Assembly: GCF_000004195.4 (NCBI RefSeq)
Contig: NC_030681.2
Location: 26,056,482-26,120,481, forward strand
Direction: 5' to 3'
Length of the DNA: 64,000 nucleotides
DNA from: Xenopus tropicalis
Taxonomy: Eukaryota; Chordata; Amphibia; Anura; Pipidae
Position 1 is the stretch's first letter. Each line of letters opens with the position of its first letter. A program made the position numbers and the translations under genes. Shown here in pieces: positions 51,065 to 62,837 of the stretch. The notes under the pieces were generated by a model, which saw nothing but the letters and a program-made list of their open reading frames with translations, did not search any database and was not told where the DNA came from.

Positions 51065-51751
51065 ATTTTTACATAGTAGTTTTCCCTAGTACCAGGCCTA
51101 AAGTTGTGTGTCTACAGTGGGGTGCACCCTTATGGATCTGGACTGGGTAAAAATGCTATTTCTCAGCCCATAACAGGAGCCTACACAATTCTACAGAAAA
51201 TAGATGATCACTTGTTTATCTCCATGGGTCCGTCACTATGGCAGAATAAGTTCCCTATCTCCAGTATACCAAATATCTTGAAAACAAAGCAGCATAGAGT
51301 GACTGTCTTGACAGCAGTCAGAAATGATACTTAAAATTATACATAGAAGCTACCTGTCTCCCTAACATAGGCATTTGGTATACCCTAACACTGGTTCTGC
51401 TTGTCCAAAATGTGCGACAGTATGGGCAGACTTTCTGCACTTATGTAAGAGCTTTTTGCTTTCGGGGGCCTCAGATACTCTCATGAAGTATGTGCCAGAA
51501 AGGGCAACATTTAGGACAAATCCATTTAACTGCAGTTATTTATGACAACAAGGGGTCTGTTGTTGCAACTGTCTATGGACAATAGTAAGCTTGTGGTTTG
51601 CTCCAATGCAAATAAACAGTAGGAGATTATTTATTTGCATTTATTTATTTATTTTTTGGAGGGGTAGAATGTTATGATCTGCTTTTGACAGTTATGTCCC
51701 ATGTAGAAGTTCATTCATACCTTGCCAATTTTTTTTTTTTTTAAAGAAGTG

Positions 51752-52071
51752 CAGGTATGGGACCTATTATCCAGAATGATCAGGACCTGGGGTTTTCCGG
51801 AGAGGGGTTTTTCCATAAATCAAACCTCCATACGTTATGTCTAATAAAAAATCAATTCAAATTCAAATTAACCCAATAGAATGGTTTTGCCCCCAATAAG
51901 GATTAATTATATTTTAGCAGGGATTAAGTACAAGGTATTGTTTTATTATTAAAGAGAAAATGATATATTTTTAAAAAAAATTATTTGATTAAAATGGATT
52001 CAATGGGAGATAGCCATTTTGCAATTCAGAGCTTTCTACATAATGAATTTCCGGATAATGGATCCCATACT
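51752..52071 (+). mobile_element. CAGGTATGGGA-family element, single unit, sense
   Basis: Near-complete copy: CAGGTATGGGACCTATTATC at the left, TTTTGCCCCCAATAAGGATT in the middle and GATAATGGATCCCATAC at the right. It has only one copy of the segment that is tandemly repeated at 45240 and 53048, so it is a useful reference for the unexpanded form. Confidence 0.85.
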
Positions 52072-52934
52072 ATTATATAAGAAAGTGCCACTTTGGCCCT
52101 TAAGGACCCACAATGACAGAGTAAAGCAAATAAAGCGGCATATTGTACATCCCAAGTTAACCCAATAGAATCGGCACAGATGCCATATTGTTTTTGCTAA
52201 GCTTTGAATCACAGAACTTTATTTGATACAGAAAGCAGCAAACACGACAAATAGGCATTATTGGTTATAGAGACATCCTTTCTTTATGCAGAAGGAGAAG
52301 GAGAATGCAGCAAGGTCTTGGTGGGGTTCTTTGCTATTAAGAAAGGAGCATCTGGAATAAAATCCTGTTTTCCACTTTTTGTTTAGATAAGCTCTGGTAG
52401 ATTTTCTCTCTTATTGTTCATAAATCCTTCTTGCTTGCCGTCACGGAACAGATCCTGAGTTAAATGTTAGTTCAATCATTGGCTCTGTCTGTCATTTTAG
52501 CTCAAACACAGAGGCCAGTATTTCTACTTTCTCTATTCACTTGAACTCTTATTAACTCTCACGCATCACATGCAGCTCAGCGCCTTGGGCAGCAGCGCTC
52601 TTTAGAAAGGAGACAACAGATTTGTGTTGTTGTTTCACAATGTACAGTGTCCTGCAAATAATCTTTATATTTAAGCGAAACAACTTCATGACAGTTTCAG
52701 GGTTGCAATGTTTTAGTTGTGTATCGCTGTTCTATGAGTATCAGTAGTAATGAGGTTATTCTCAGAAACAATGAAATAGTTGGGAACAGAACGGAGCTTC
52801 CATCAGCCAGGGCATTAGAGTATTAGCAAGACTAACAGGGGGAAAGTAAATAAAAATGTGAGTTACATTGAACATAATTACTGTATATTATCATATGCAG
52901 TGCTGTCAGTTAAGTTTGAGTGACTAGTAAGGTA

Positions 52935-54265
52935 CAGGTATGGGACCTGTTATCCAGAATGCTCGGGAGCTGGGGTTTTCTGGATAAGGGATCTTTGCAT
53001 AATTTGGATCTCCACAATTTAAATCTGCTAAAAATCATTGAAATAATTAATAAACCCAATAGGCTTGTTGCGCCTCCAATAAGGATTAATTATATCTTAG
53101 TTGGGATCAAGTACAGGTACTGTTTTATTATTACAGAGAAAAGGGAATCATTTAACCATTAAATAAACCCAATAGGGCTGTTCTGCCCCAATAAGGGGTA
53201 AGTATATCTTAGTTGGGATCAAGTACAGGTACTGTTTTATTATTACGGGGAAAAGGGAATCATTTAACCATTAAATAAACCCAATAGGGCTGTTCTGCCC
53301 CCAATAAGGGGTAATTATATCTTAGTTGGGATCAAGTACAGGTACTGTTTTATTATTACAGAGAAAAGGGAATCATTTAACCATTAAATAAACCCAAAAG
53401 GGCTGTTCTGCCCTAATAAGGGGTAATTATATCTTAGTTGGGATCAAGTACAGGTACTGTTTTATTATTACAGAGAAAAGGGAATCATTTAACCATTAAA
53501 TAAACCCAATAGGGCTGTTCTGCCCCCAATAAGGGGTAATTATATCTTAGTTGGGATCAAGTACAGGTACTGTTTTATTATTACAGAGAAAAGGGAATCA
53601 TTTAACCATTAAATAAACCCAATAGGGCTGTTCTGCCCTAATAAGGGGTAATTATATCTTAGTTGGGATCAAGTACAGGTACTGTTTTATTATTACAGAG
53701 AAAAGGGAATCATTTAACCATTAAATAAACCCAATAGGGCTGTTCTGCCCCCAATAAGGGGTAATTATATCTTAGTTGGGATCAAGTACAGGTACTGTTT
53801 TATTATTACAGAGAAAAGGGAATCATTTAACCATTAAATAAACCCAATAGGGCTGTTCTGCCCCAATAAGGGGTAATTATATCTTAGTTGGGATCAAGTA
53901 CAGGTACTGTTTTATTATTACAGAGAAAAGGGAATCATTTAATCATTAAATAAACCCAATAGGGCTGTTCTGCCCCCAATAAGGGGTAATTATATCTTAG
54001 TTGGGATCAAGTACAGGTACTGTTTTATTATTACAGAGAAAAGGGAATCATTTAATCATTAAATAAACCCAATAGGGCTGTTCTGCCCCCAATAAGGGGT
54101 AATTATATCTTAGTTGGGATCAAATACAAGGCACTGTTTTATTATTACAGAGAAAGAGGAAATCATTTTTAAAAATTAGAATTATTTACTTATAATGGAG
54201 TCTATGGAGTCCATAATTCAGAACTTTCTGCATAACGGGTTTCTGGAAAAGGGATACAATACCTG
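52935..54265 (+). mobile_element. CAGGTATGGGA-family element with 113-bp array, sense
   Basis: CAGGTATGGGACCTGTTATC at the left and AAGGGATACAATACCTG at the right, flanked by TA (52933-52934, 54266-54267). About 1.1 kb of the 1331 bp is an array of about ten ~113 bp units. Terminal inverted repeats are about 15-20 bp and imperfect. No coding region, so mobilisation must be in trans. The Tc1/mariner-like class is inferred from the TA duplication alone. Confidence 0.9.
53048..54160 (+). repeat. 113-bp tandem array, about 10 units
   Basis: Units begin near 53048, 53160, 53272, 53385, 53497, 53608, 53721, 53833, 53946 and 54059 with AAATAAACCCAATAGGGCTG, and contain AATAAGGGGTAATTATATCT and TTGGGATCAAGTACAGGTAC. 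Units differ by only a few substitutions or a C-count change (GCCCTAATAAGG versus GCCCCCAATAAGG), and these variants alternate. The first and last units are closer to the standard family sequence. Confidence 0.95.
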
Positions 54266-54424
54266 TACAAGGTATTTTGATACACTAATTACATGAATTA
54301 CTAAACTTGATTCAGATGTTATCGAGTCTAAATCAAGATTAAAAATAAAAAATCAGTGGTTAGTAAATGAGCCCCTTAGTGTATTTTATTACATATGGGG
54401 GATAGTGTTTTTCAAGTACAGTTT

Positions 54425-54770
54425 TTAAAAACACTAATGGGGTTATGCAATAAATGGCACCCATGGCAACCGATCAGCAGAGAGCATTTACTGTTCACCT
54501 GTTTAAAAGCAAACAGCTATTGATTGCTATGAGTTACTGCTCCTGAGCAAACTTAGTACATTTCGTTTTATATATGTATAGTTATATATATATATGGGAT
54601 AAATGTTTCCCATCCCAAATTTAGTTTGCTCAGGAGCAGAAACCTTTAGCAACCAATACCACGTTTGTTTTCAAACAGGTAAATTCTACCTGCTGATTGG
54701 TTACTATTGTTTACTAATTCTAGGCAAATTTAGTGCCTTTTATTACATAACCCTATAAATATGATGTATA
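54425..54770. mobile_element. Palindromic repeat (AACCNATAGCAACCAAT family)
   Basis: Two inverted-repeat halves side by side. GATTGCTATGAGTTACTGCT and CCTGAGCAAACTTAGT near 54515-54550 mirror TTTAGTTTGCTCAGGAGCAG near 54620, around a TATATA centre. Further out, GGGTTATGCAATAAATGGCA and TGCCTTTTATTACATAACCC form the ends. The same family recurs as fragments near 4620, 5700, 8640, 20235, 20720, 30755 and 61697. Confidence 0.75.
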
Positions 54771-55004
54771 GTGGCCAAATTTATTGATGAAATAAAAACT
54801 ACACACTTGGGGAATGCAGTTACCAGGACAAGGAGACTTTTGCCCACTCAGTGGCCCAATTCCAGCCTTTTTTGTACTTTGCACACTGTGTGGGGCATTG
54901 TGAATGCTCCCTTTTGGGTTTCCCATCCATTGCATTATCTGTATTGTGTTTGTTCAACCCACAGAAGTCTTGTAACCCTTGTGATAACTGGCCTTTAAGA
55001 TTAT

Positions 55005-55265
55005 GGGGGCCATCAAAAATTGCTTTTTTGAGATTTACTGTGCGTCAAAACAACAAAAAATCTGAATCTGACAACAATTGTTGCTGTTTTTTTTTTCAAC
55101 AATTCGATAAAGTAGAGGTTTCGGTGAGACAACTTGAAAAAGTCGGAGTTTCGCAACTTTTCTGCAACTGTTGCCCACAAGGACTTTTTTAGTTAAGACT
55201 TTTTAGTAAATGTCAGACATTTGTGAAAATTAATTTATTCCAATTTTTAAAAATAAAAAATGAGA
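55005..55265. mobile_element. MITE of the TTTAGTAAATGTCAGAC family, copy 2
   Basis: GAGATTTACTGTGCGTCAAA near 55030 and TTTTAGTAAATGTCAGACAT near 55200 match the copy at 38160-38500. The interior includes AACAATTGTTGCTGT and long T runs. Non-coding. Confidence 0.65.
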
Positions 55266-55513
55266 AATGTTAATGTTTGAACATTGTAGGGATCTGAAAC
55301 AGATGGTTGGGCACTGAGGCCATGCAACAAATCTCCCCGAAATTAGAATGTAAATCACCGGTGGGATGGCATACTCGGCACCAAAATCACTGAAGTTTCC
55401 TCTCAAGGCAACTTTGGCGATTTCGGCAAATAGCCGTGTATGCAATCCCACCGGTGATTTACATTGTAGCCGGTAGGGATGGCATTTTGTGGAGATTTGT
55501 CGCGCAGCCCTTA

Positions 55514-55730
55514 ATGAGCAGATTTATCAAAATGTGAGATTAGCGTTTATCACAGAAAAACTCTCCCACTTTCTATTCATTCCTATGGGATGTTTAAAAG
55601 TGCATTCATTAAATGGTTAACTCTAACTTTCACCCATTAATAAATATGTTTCTAAAAATCCAATAGGAATGAATAGAAAATGTTTCAGTGGTGAGCTCTA
55701 ATCTCACATTTTGCTACATCTGCACCTAAG
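55514..55730. mobile_element. Palindromic MITE (TTTATCAAAATGTGAGATTAG)
   Basis: GATTTATCAAAATGTGAGAT on the left is mirrored by ATCTCACATTTTGCTACATC on the right. Internal arms TAACTCTAACTTTCACCCAT are shared with 9347-9576, so both belong to one family. A shorter relative sits at 56928-57008, immediately before exon 16. Confidence 0.75.
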
Positions 55731-57072
55731 GCTTCCACTTCAGCTGATGTGTATACAGTATGTATAAAAGGCATTATTTACAGTGGGCATCAGATAATAT
55801 GCTTTAATAATTGTAAATTGTAGATAAAACCATAATGAATGTTTCCCTTTTATAAACAAAGTGGCTATTTCAACAGAATAATGACATAGAAGAACTTAAA
55901 GGAAAACTATACCCCTAGAATGATACTTAACTAACAGATAGTTTATGGGGTCCATTCATGAAACCACAATTTTTGGGCGGTTATAATCATGACTGGAAAA
56001 AATTTGGAGTAACCACAACAATTTCTGATGTTCGAAAATGTCACGAAAATTCTTTTCTCGGTCGTACGAAAATATCGTGGTTGCATTCCGAAGGTTTCAG
56101 ATCCGAAACGGCACAAAAACATTTCTGGCTTTGAAACCTTCAATGTATGATTTTACAAGCCTTCCATAGGACTCATTGCCACTCTACAGATCCAACCTGG
56201 CCAAAAGATAGTCCAAAAAAATGTGTGGTTTCATGAATGGACCCCTATATTTCTGGGGTATTGAGGGGTACTAGGGCTCAGTAGTAGCAGTGGGATGGTA
56301 GGTCGGATACACCTTATCTATGGCAGGGTAGCGAGTCAGTATAGCTGGCCAGCATTGATATACAATAGGTTCTAAGAAATTCTAATTGTCTCTGCACTAA
56401 ATAACTTCCAAATATTCTGATTTTCCATAGTTTCCGTCGGTTACACACATTCCTTTCAGAATAAACAGTAGCATTTTTGTTGCTTTTTAAGCACTAGTGT
56501 GGGATTTAGGATATATTTTCTCAGCCAAGGGCTGGCTGTGGGGTGGGATAATCAGGAGTTAAGGAAGGCAGATAGATATGCGGCATAAGGTGTTACTGAG
56601 AAAGCTTGGGAAACTTGTCACTGACACTACAAAGCCATATTTGTTTTGTCTATGGAAAGCAGCTGGCTGGCTTTACTACATTTAGCTTTCTGCCTTTTAT
56701 GGACAATTTATTAGACTAAACCTTGTTCCAATATATGTGCTGTAGGCATTTATCGTTAAAGGTAAAATATACCCCCTTTTTTACAAGAGCTTATATATTT
56801 GAACTTATGTAGGAAAGGTGCTGATCTGATCTTTTAAATACTAATACAAAATACAGGTATGGCACATTTTATTCAGAATAATTTGGATATGGGGTCTTAC
56901 CGTAATTTGGATCACCTTACCATTATGGGCCCATTTACTAAACCATTTTGAGAAAAATTCATATTTATGCATTAAGCTCTAAACTCACATTTTGCTAAAT
57001 CTGCCCCTATGTTATATCTATGGATTAGAAAGGTATAAGTAAATGTGTCCTTTGTGCTTTTCTCCTCTCCAG

Positions 57073-57315
57073 TTGCAGGTTGAACTTGACCAGGAATACC
57101 AAGACAAATTCAAGCGACTCCCAATGGAAATCCAGGAGTTTGTGCAAGAAGCCATGAAAGGGAAGTTCAGCGATGATGCCGAACACAGTTCTACCGCTCC
57201 CATCTTAACGCCTGATAGTGGCAAATCCCCCGTTTCTGGGAACCATCGAAGTCCGGCCCATGAAGCTGAAGGAGCAGCGGAAAACCCAGATAAAGCTTTT
57301 GACACATCCCTCTAA
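57073..57315 (+). CDS. plcb1: plcb1 window exon 16 (last coding exon, beta1a tail)
   Basis: The 243 bp coding part follows TTTTCTCCTCTCCAG and ends with TAA at 57313-57315. It encodes [20 protein letters not shown], then [20 protein letters not shown], then [20 protein letters not shown] and [20 protein letters not shown]: 80 residues, against 75 remembered for human. The first 31 residues finish the coiled coil and are strongly conserved; the rest is a variable Ser/Pro/Ala tail. The last four residues, DTSL, keep the class I PDZ ligand pattern (human DTPL), which in mammals lets PLC-beta1 bind scaffold proteins. Confidence 0.97.
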   Translation: MQVELDQEYQDKFKRLPMEIQEFVQEAMKGKFSDDAEHSSTAPILTPDSGKSPVSGNHRSPAHEAEGAAENPDKAFDTSL

Positions 57316-57696
57316 CAGATAGCAATGGCTCCCCATTGTTTTTTTTAATTTTGTGCAGTCAGGGCATGCTGTTTACACATTGCCTGTTATCTGTTGTCTG
57401 CAGTGTGGTAAGCGGCCCATGGCTAGCCGGTAATGCTGGAAGCTTACAGAGCTGGGGGCGTATTTCAAATTGGAGCAGTTTTGTATAACATACGTACAAC
57501 CGTGTCAAACTCTCCATTTTAGTATTGAGTTTTATAAGTCTGAGTCTCGGTGACAGCTCACACACACACTATATGTCACTTCTTTGGTTTTAGCAAAAGC
57601 AAAACGTAACCTCCGGGCCCTGAGCACTGGGAATGGATGAGAGAGACCATTAGTCCGTGTCGTGATGGTCACCTACACATGTTGCATTAACGTATC

Positions 57697-57702
57697 AATA
57701 AA
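57697..57702 (+). terminator. Poly(A) signal AATAAA, proximal candidate
   Basis: A canonical hexamer in CGTATCAATAAAACAAGC, 382 bases after the stop codon. The sequence 20-60 bases downstream is only moderately T/GT-rich, so usage is uncertain. Confidence 0.45.
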
Positions 57703-58932
57703 ACAAGCTCTAAACTAGGATCTGTATCGCGGTCGAAATATTAGCTGACACCTTTGTTTTCTTACTGCACTTAAATAGCTCCATCATTGTTTTCTGTTTG
57801 CACTGAGATATTAAACATTTCGTTTTGCGAGCACTGGCTGCTTGCAGATGTATTTTGATATTAAACCTGTAACATAATTGCTGCTGCAAATCTCTCTTTA
57901 AAGGATAGTGCCCACAGGACATTTATAGAAGGGAAAAAAGTGCCATCGTTAAAGCAAATATTCATCAAGGTTATACCTGGAGGAGTCATATCTCACACAC
58001 AATGCGCTTTGAGTATGCATTGTAAGTATTTCTTCAAGGCAGAAGGAAAAGGAGAGAAAGGGCTTTAGGGGGTGCATGAAAGAAAAAAAACAAAAGATGC
58101 TACCACTTTGTTAGGATCAATAACAGTTGTAAGAAACAAAATATCTGTGGCATTAATGTTGTACTGTATGTTTCAGTAGTCTTCAGATATAAATATGAAA
58201 ATTATATATATATATATATATTTTGCAGGATCAAAAATATTGAACTTAGGTATTATATTTTATCTTTCATTTCTTGGAAACTGTAAATGATGATGAAGTG
58301 ATTCTTTCAATATGGTTAGGTTCCGTCGGAAAATAAACGCCACCTCCTTGGAACCTCTTCATAGTGGTTGTCGCTGACTTTTTCCAGGTTTTTTACTGCA
58401 TGCCAGCAGGGGGTTGAAACGTTGGTGTCTCTTTGGCACTGAGGCCTAGTCAGATTGTCCCTAGTGCTAAAAATGAGTTCTTAGGGTAAGTGATAGAACA
58501 CTGGCCTCAGGGAAATTCTAAAAGTGCAGTTGGCTGTCGGAAATTGTAAGCGCAGAAACTATGAGCCTTGTTCCACCATTGCTTTGCTGGAAAACCAGAG
58601 GGAAACACTTTTTATACAAATACATGTATATATTTTAACTGTTTTAACATAACTCTTATGTCTTAAGTCTAACAGAGAAGCAGGAGGACAATGGGGATGA
58701 AATATCTAACGATTTCTTATTTATAACAAAGCATTCAGAACTGTAGCTGTATATCTCATTCACACACAGGAAAAGGGTGATTTGTTTTGTTTTTTTTTTC
58801 CGATTTTGACGGATCCTTTGGTCGCATTATTTATTTGTTAAATTGTTCTAATTAGCAAAAAAAAAAAAAGTGTCATGGATACAGATAAAGAGTGTATTTT
58901 TTATTTCCCATGAGAAAACGTGAATATGTAAA

Positions 58933-58938
58933 AATAAA
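58933..58938 (+). terminator. Poly(A) signal AATAAA, middle candidate
   Basis: A canonical hexamer in TGTAAAAATAAAATCTTC about 1.6 kb after the stop. It is preceded by T-rich sequence near 58785-58930. Confidence 0.4.
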
Positions 58939-59415
58939 ATCTTCTCGAACCAGTGATGCATCATGGAACTGAATGAAGCGAGTTGACTTTTGCTGTGTGA
59001 TGTACCATGGCCAGCTGACAAGACATCCCTAAAAACGTGACTTCAAATACAAATCTAAATTTACAAGGATTCAGTTATCTATCAAATGTATTTCTTTTAC
59101 ATTGATGTATAGACCCCATAATCAAGTCATTGCTATATACAGACCTAAGCGACTAAGTAACTAGAAACCACCTGCTGTAGTTGAACGTTTTTGCAGCAAG
59201 TCGTGAAGGGATTGCACAGAGCTGCTAGGATTATAGTCTTCCTACTATGATTGTATTTCAAAGCCATTAGCAGGTCTGAAGTCTCTAAGTCTCTGTGCTT
59301 TATCACAAGCAGCTGGCTCTAACAATAATGAGGGTTCTCTTATGAGATACCTTATAGTTATACATTATGTAATAACATCATCTGTTGGGTGCTATTTTGC
59401 AGTTAGTCACTCTAA

Positions 59416-59844
59416 GGGGCACATTTACTAACCCACGAACGGGCCGAATGCGTCCGATTGCGTTTTTTTCGTAATGATCGGTAATTTTGCGATTTTTTTC
59501 AGCGTCTTTACGATTTTTGCGTAAAAACGCGAGTTTTTCGTAGCCATTACGAAAGTTGCGCAAAGTCGCGATTTTTTCGTAGCGTTAACACTTGCGCGCA
59601 AAGTCGCGCCTTTTTCATAGCGTTAAAACTTAAAAGGCGCGACATTTCGCGCAAGTGTTAACGCTACGAAAAAATCGCGACTTTGCGCAACTTTCGTAAT
59701 GGCTACGAAAAACTCGTGTTTTTACGCAAAAATCGTAAAGACGCCGAAAAAATCGCAAAAAATACGAAAAAGTCGCAAAATGTTCGTTTCCAATCGGAAT
59801 TTTTCCAATTCGGATTCGAAATCGTGTCTTAGTAAATCAGCCCC
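59416..59844. mobile_element. CpG-dense palindromic MITE, copy 2
   Basis: GGGGCACATTTACTAACCCA at the left is mirrored by CTTAGTAAATCAGCCCC at the right. The interior is an almost perfect palindrome: GTAGCGTTAACACTTGCGCG near 59578 reads inverted as GCGCAAGTGTTAACGCTACG near 59649. CpG, TCGCGA and TTGCGCAA motifs are dense. Same family as 31978-32530 but with better-preserved arms, so probably younger. Confidence 0.9.
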
Positions 59845-62650
59845 AAAATGTGCTTATTTTTTTACCAGGTCATCAAGTAGGAGCTTTGCTCAATTTGGCA
59901 CCAACTTGGAAGTCCAAATCAGGTTGTAGTAGGAGTTCAATCTCCTGCCAAAAATCATATCACACAGTGGGCCTGTGGGCTGGTTGAAGACTACAAACAA
60001 GGGTTGTTACAGTCAATGTCCTAACAGATCTTCCACCCAACCTGACCAGTATCTAAATTAGTCCAATAAGACATCATTCAGAGAAGGCGGTTCTTTAAGT
60101 CCTATTCCTAGGGAGAACAGCTGGCAAGTCACTTAGGAACATCTAAACCCCAAACTAAACACTATAAAAAATGGGAAACTTTACTGTGGCTAAACATCTA
60201 GTTATGAGTAAGAGTCTCACCCATACTGTACCTTCCAAGTGGAGTCCTTTATTACTTGTGCATGGGGCAATAGCAATGTAGGAGACAAAAAGCACTAAGA
60301 ATTAGTTTTTCTGTAGTATTTAAATAGTATCAAGGGGTTCCAGATTCATTCAAATGTATCATGTTGCCTGTATGCACATTCTGGAACAGCAGGGCTTCCA
60401 GTGTCTTATGTATGTGGACCAGTGAATTGTTGACACTTTATAATAATATAAATAATTATATAGATAATTATAAACAGGACTAAGTTGAGAAGAGGTGTCA
60501 GAACATCGTTCAGGTGTAATGTATTCCACTTTCTTTATAACTGAGATAATATTTGACCAAAAAAAAAGATGCTTGTCTTTAGGGCTTCTAACAAGCTCAT
60601 TGTGTGTATAAAAGCGTAAGTGGAGGGCAGTAGATGTGATAAACTTGGCAAGAAATATTAGCAAAATGCATAGGACAAATATGAAGTCAAAAGCAGTAAG
60701 TGAATCCTTCAATCTTCCGTAGAGATGGTCTAACAGTTTGTACAAAACCACAAACCACTGGGCATTTTCCTGCACTAAGTTAGGCATGATTTAGTTCTTA
60801 GAGGCAAATTTCTGTATGCCTATAGATAATGAGGAGCATAGCTGTGTTATATATTATCCAGCCCATGAACTCCACTTCTTTTCGTTGGAGCAGATCCAAT
60901 CAAGTGGTTTCATGGTGCAGCACATATTCTTCACTTCATTACACTGCACTTATTAATTAGCAGAAAGACCTCAGTTTCACTCATTATGTAGAACATATCC
61001 AAAAGTTGAAATCCTATAATATAACCATTCGATGATACAAAATTTGTCTCTTCTTTGAATATATCTTCTTCAAATTACCATGAAGTGTTAGATATATTTA
61101 ATTGCAATATTTGCATGGCCTCCACATCCAAGAAAGGACACCTAGAAAACATATTTTTTTCCTGGAAGGGTTATTTTTGAGACTGGAATAATTTGCTTGA
61201 GTTCTTATTTTGGAAAACATGAATGAATCCCAGGTCCAGGTGCCATGAAACATTCTCCGCATTAGACAAAGTAATGTTTGTTCTGTGGAGTTTTAGTGCC
61301 TGTATGAGTCAATACCAGCAATGGACCTACCAGTGTAAGGCATAAGGCAGAGAAGACCTTTGCCCTGAGCCCTAGAATAAGAGCGGGATCCTTGGCCGTG
61401 ACATTTCCTTAATGAAAAAACACAAGGGATATATAATAAGGAATAATAGTCGTTAGAATCCTATACTATTTTCTCCAAAAGCACTTTGGATAGCTTCAAT
61501 TTAACAGTGCTCCCAGGGGAGTGTCTAAAATGAATCTTAATAGTTCTTCCAATAAAGGGAAAGGCTTGTGTAATTAAGGGTTTGCATCTGCCTTTAAACT
61601 AACATTTAAAGAAACTGGAGCTTTGGTTCTTAAACGGGGAAATGTATTACTGATTCAAGGCATACTAATTCCAGATTAAAAGTCACAAAGTTTGAATAAG
61701 TTCTAGTAACCCATAGCAGCCAATCAGCAAGCAGAGATTAGTGGCCTACTGTTCAAAAGCCAACATCTGATTGGCTGCCATAGGCTATTAGACTTTGTGA
61801 CTACGATAGATTACCTCAAAAGAATCAATATTTCCAAGAGAGGTACATTCAATCAGATGCATCCTAGAACGGCGTTGGACTGGTCGTTTTCTGTACATAC
61901 ATTTTTATACTGTATCTATGAAGTGGCATTTTTTGCAGTAATGTAGTGTAATACATCTTGCATTGTTTGGACTATAAACGTGATACAGATATCAGTAAAG
62001 AAAAAAAAATCTTAATTTTACTTGAAGTAGATCTTAAACAATTATGAGAAAATGGGTCTTTCTGATGTAAATTCGTCTTGTGCCTTTATTTTTGTGTTTT
62101 GCCTTGTCAAGTGTTGAATGTGTGAAACTCTGTATGGTGGATATTCCTCTTTTACACAATGACACATATTCGACGAGTATTCTAGATTGTATTCCTTGGA
62201 TATCTGTTCACTGCTGAGAATCACTTGGTTTTCACGGGATTAAAACGCCAGACATTTTTATTGTAATATTTTCTTACTGGAAGCTCATTCTAACCCAGGG
62301 GATGGGAAAACCTCAGCTTTCCTACTGCTCCGAGACTATAAATCCCATGATTCTGAGCCAAACGCTCAGGCTGAAATCGTATTCACATCCTCGCTGTAAA
62401 GGAACACTGTCTAAAACTCTGCAACATGAATGTTATAGTGAAACCTGGAGTTAATATTGTCAGTGGTTTATTGGAAATTGTGATTTACATGTCAAAGGCA
62501 TAGGAAAGGGGTATTTGTGTAATTATGATGTTTATTTCAAAATGGATTATGGTTTACAACTTCTTTGGGGTAAAAATTCTATGCAATTTTGTGGCATGAT
62601 GTTCCTTCCAACTGTAACTATATGTGCTTTCCTCACAGATCCAAAGGACA

Positions 62651-62656
62651 AATAAA
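62651..62656 (+). terminator. Poly(A) signal AATAAA, distal candidate
   Basis: The hexamer in GGACAAATAAAAAAATATT is followed within 40 bases by GTTTTGGCGAGTTTTTTTTA, a good GT/T-rich downstream element. If used, the UTR would be about 5.3 kb and would include the MITE at 59416. Confidence 0.4.
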
Positions 62657-62837
62657 AAAATATTAACACGTTACGTTTTGGCGAGTTTTTTTTAAACATA
62701 TCAAGTACAAGAAGGCTTAATGTAACTCCCCTGGGAGCCCAAGGAAAACTCTCATGGAATCAATGAGACTGGTGTTAAGGAATCAAATGAAGAGAATATT
62801 CCACTATTCAGTGTTGAGCCTTAAACAAATCATGTGA

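Larger units (their letters stand above)
26099..57072. other. plcb1: plcb1 last intron, about 31 kb
   Basis: This single intron fills half the window. No exon of another gene is recognised on either strand. Much of it is identifiable transposon or satellite sequence; the stretches without a call (about 30500-31970, 32540-35100, 35200-38160, 43350-45130, 46000-47470, 51070-51750, 52080-52930) are AT-rich with stops in all frames or contain only short chance frames and decayed repeats. Two exon-like acceptors followed by short frames (29442 and 46266) are discussed under findings. Confidence 0.8.
57316..58955 (+). other. plcb1: plcb1 3' UTR (minimum likely extent)
   Basis: Non-coding sequence directly after the stop. 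It begins with a T-rich stretch, contains no transposon I recognise up to about 58900, and is less repeat-dense than the introns, as expected for transcribed UTR. AATAAA hexamers at 57697 and 58933 could end short and medium transcripts. A much longer UTR reaching the hexamer at 62651 is possible, since the mammalian UTR is several kilobases. Confidence 0.6.
58956..62690. other. plcb1 distal 3' UTR or downstream flank
   Basis: No coding gene is recognised. A 142-codon frame on the minus strand (60359-60787) has no recognisable domain and no supporting splice or promoter structure. The stretch holds the palindromic MITE at 59416-59844 and a palindromic repeat at about 61697-61800 (AACCCATAGCAGCCAATCAG against TGATTGGCTGCCATAGGC). 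Apart from these it is relatively free of recognisable repeats. Confidence 0.5.

Noticed and set aside
60359..60787. 142-codon frame on the minus strand downstream of plcb1, as a neighbouring gene
   Set aside because: The hydrophobic stretch FIFVLCILLIFLAKFI looks membrane-like, but no family is recognised, and no splice sites, promoter or poly(A) arrangement support it. It is plausible as chance in AT-rich DNA.
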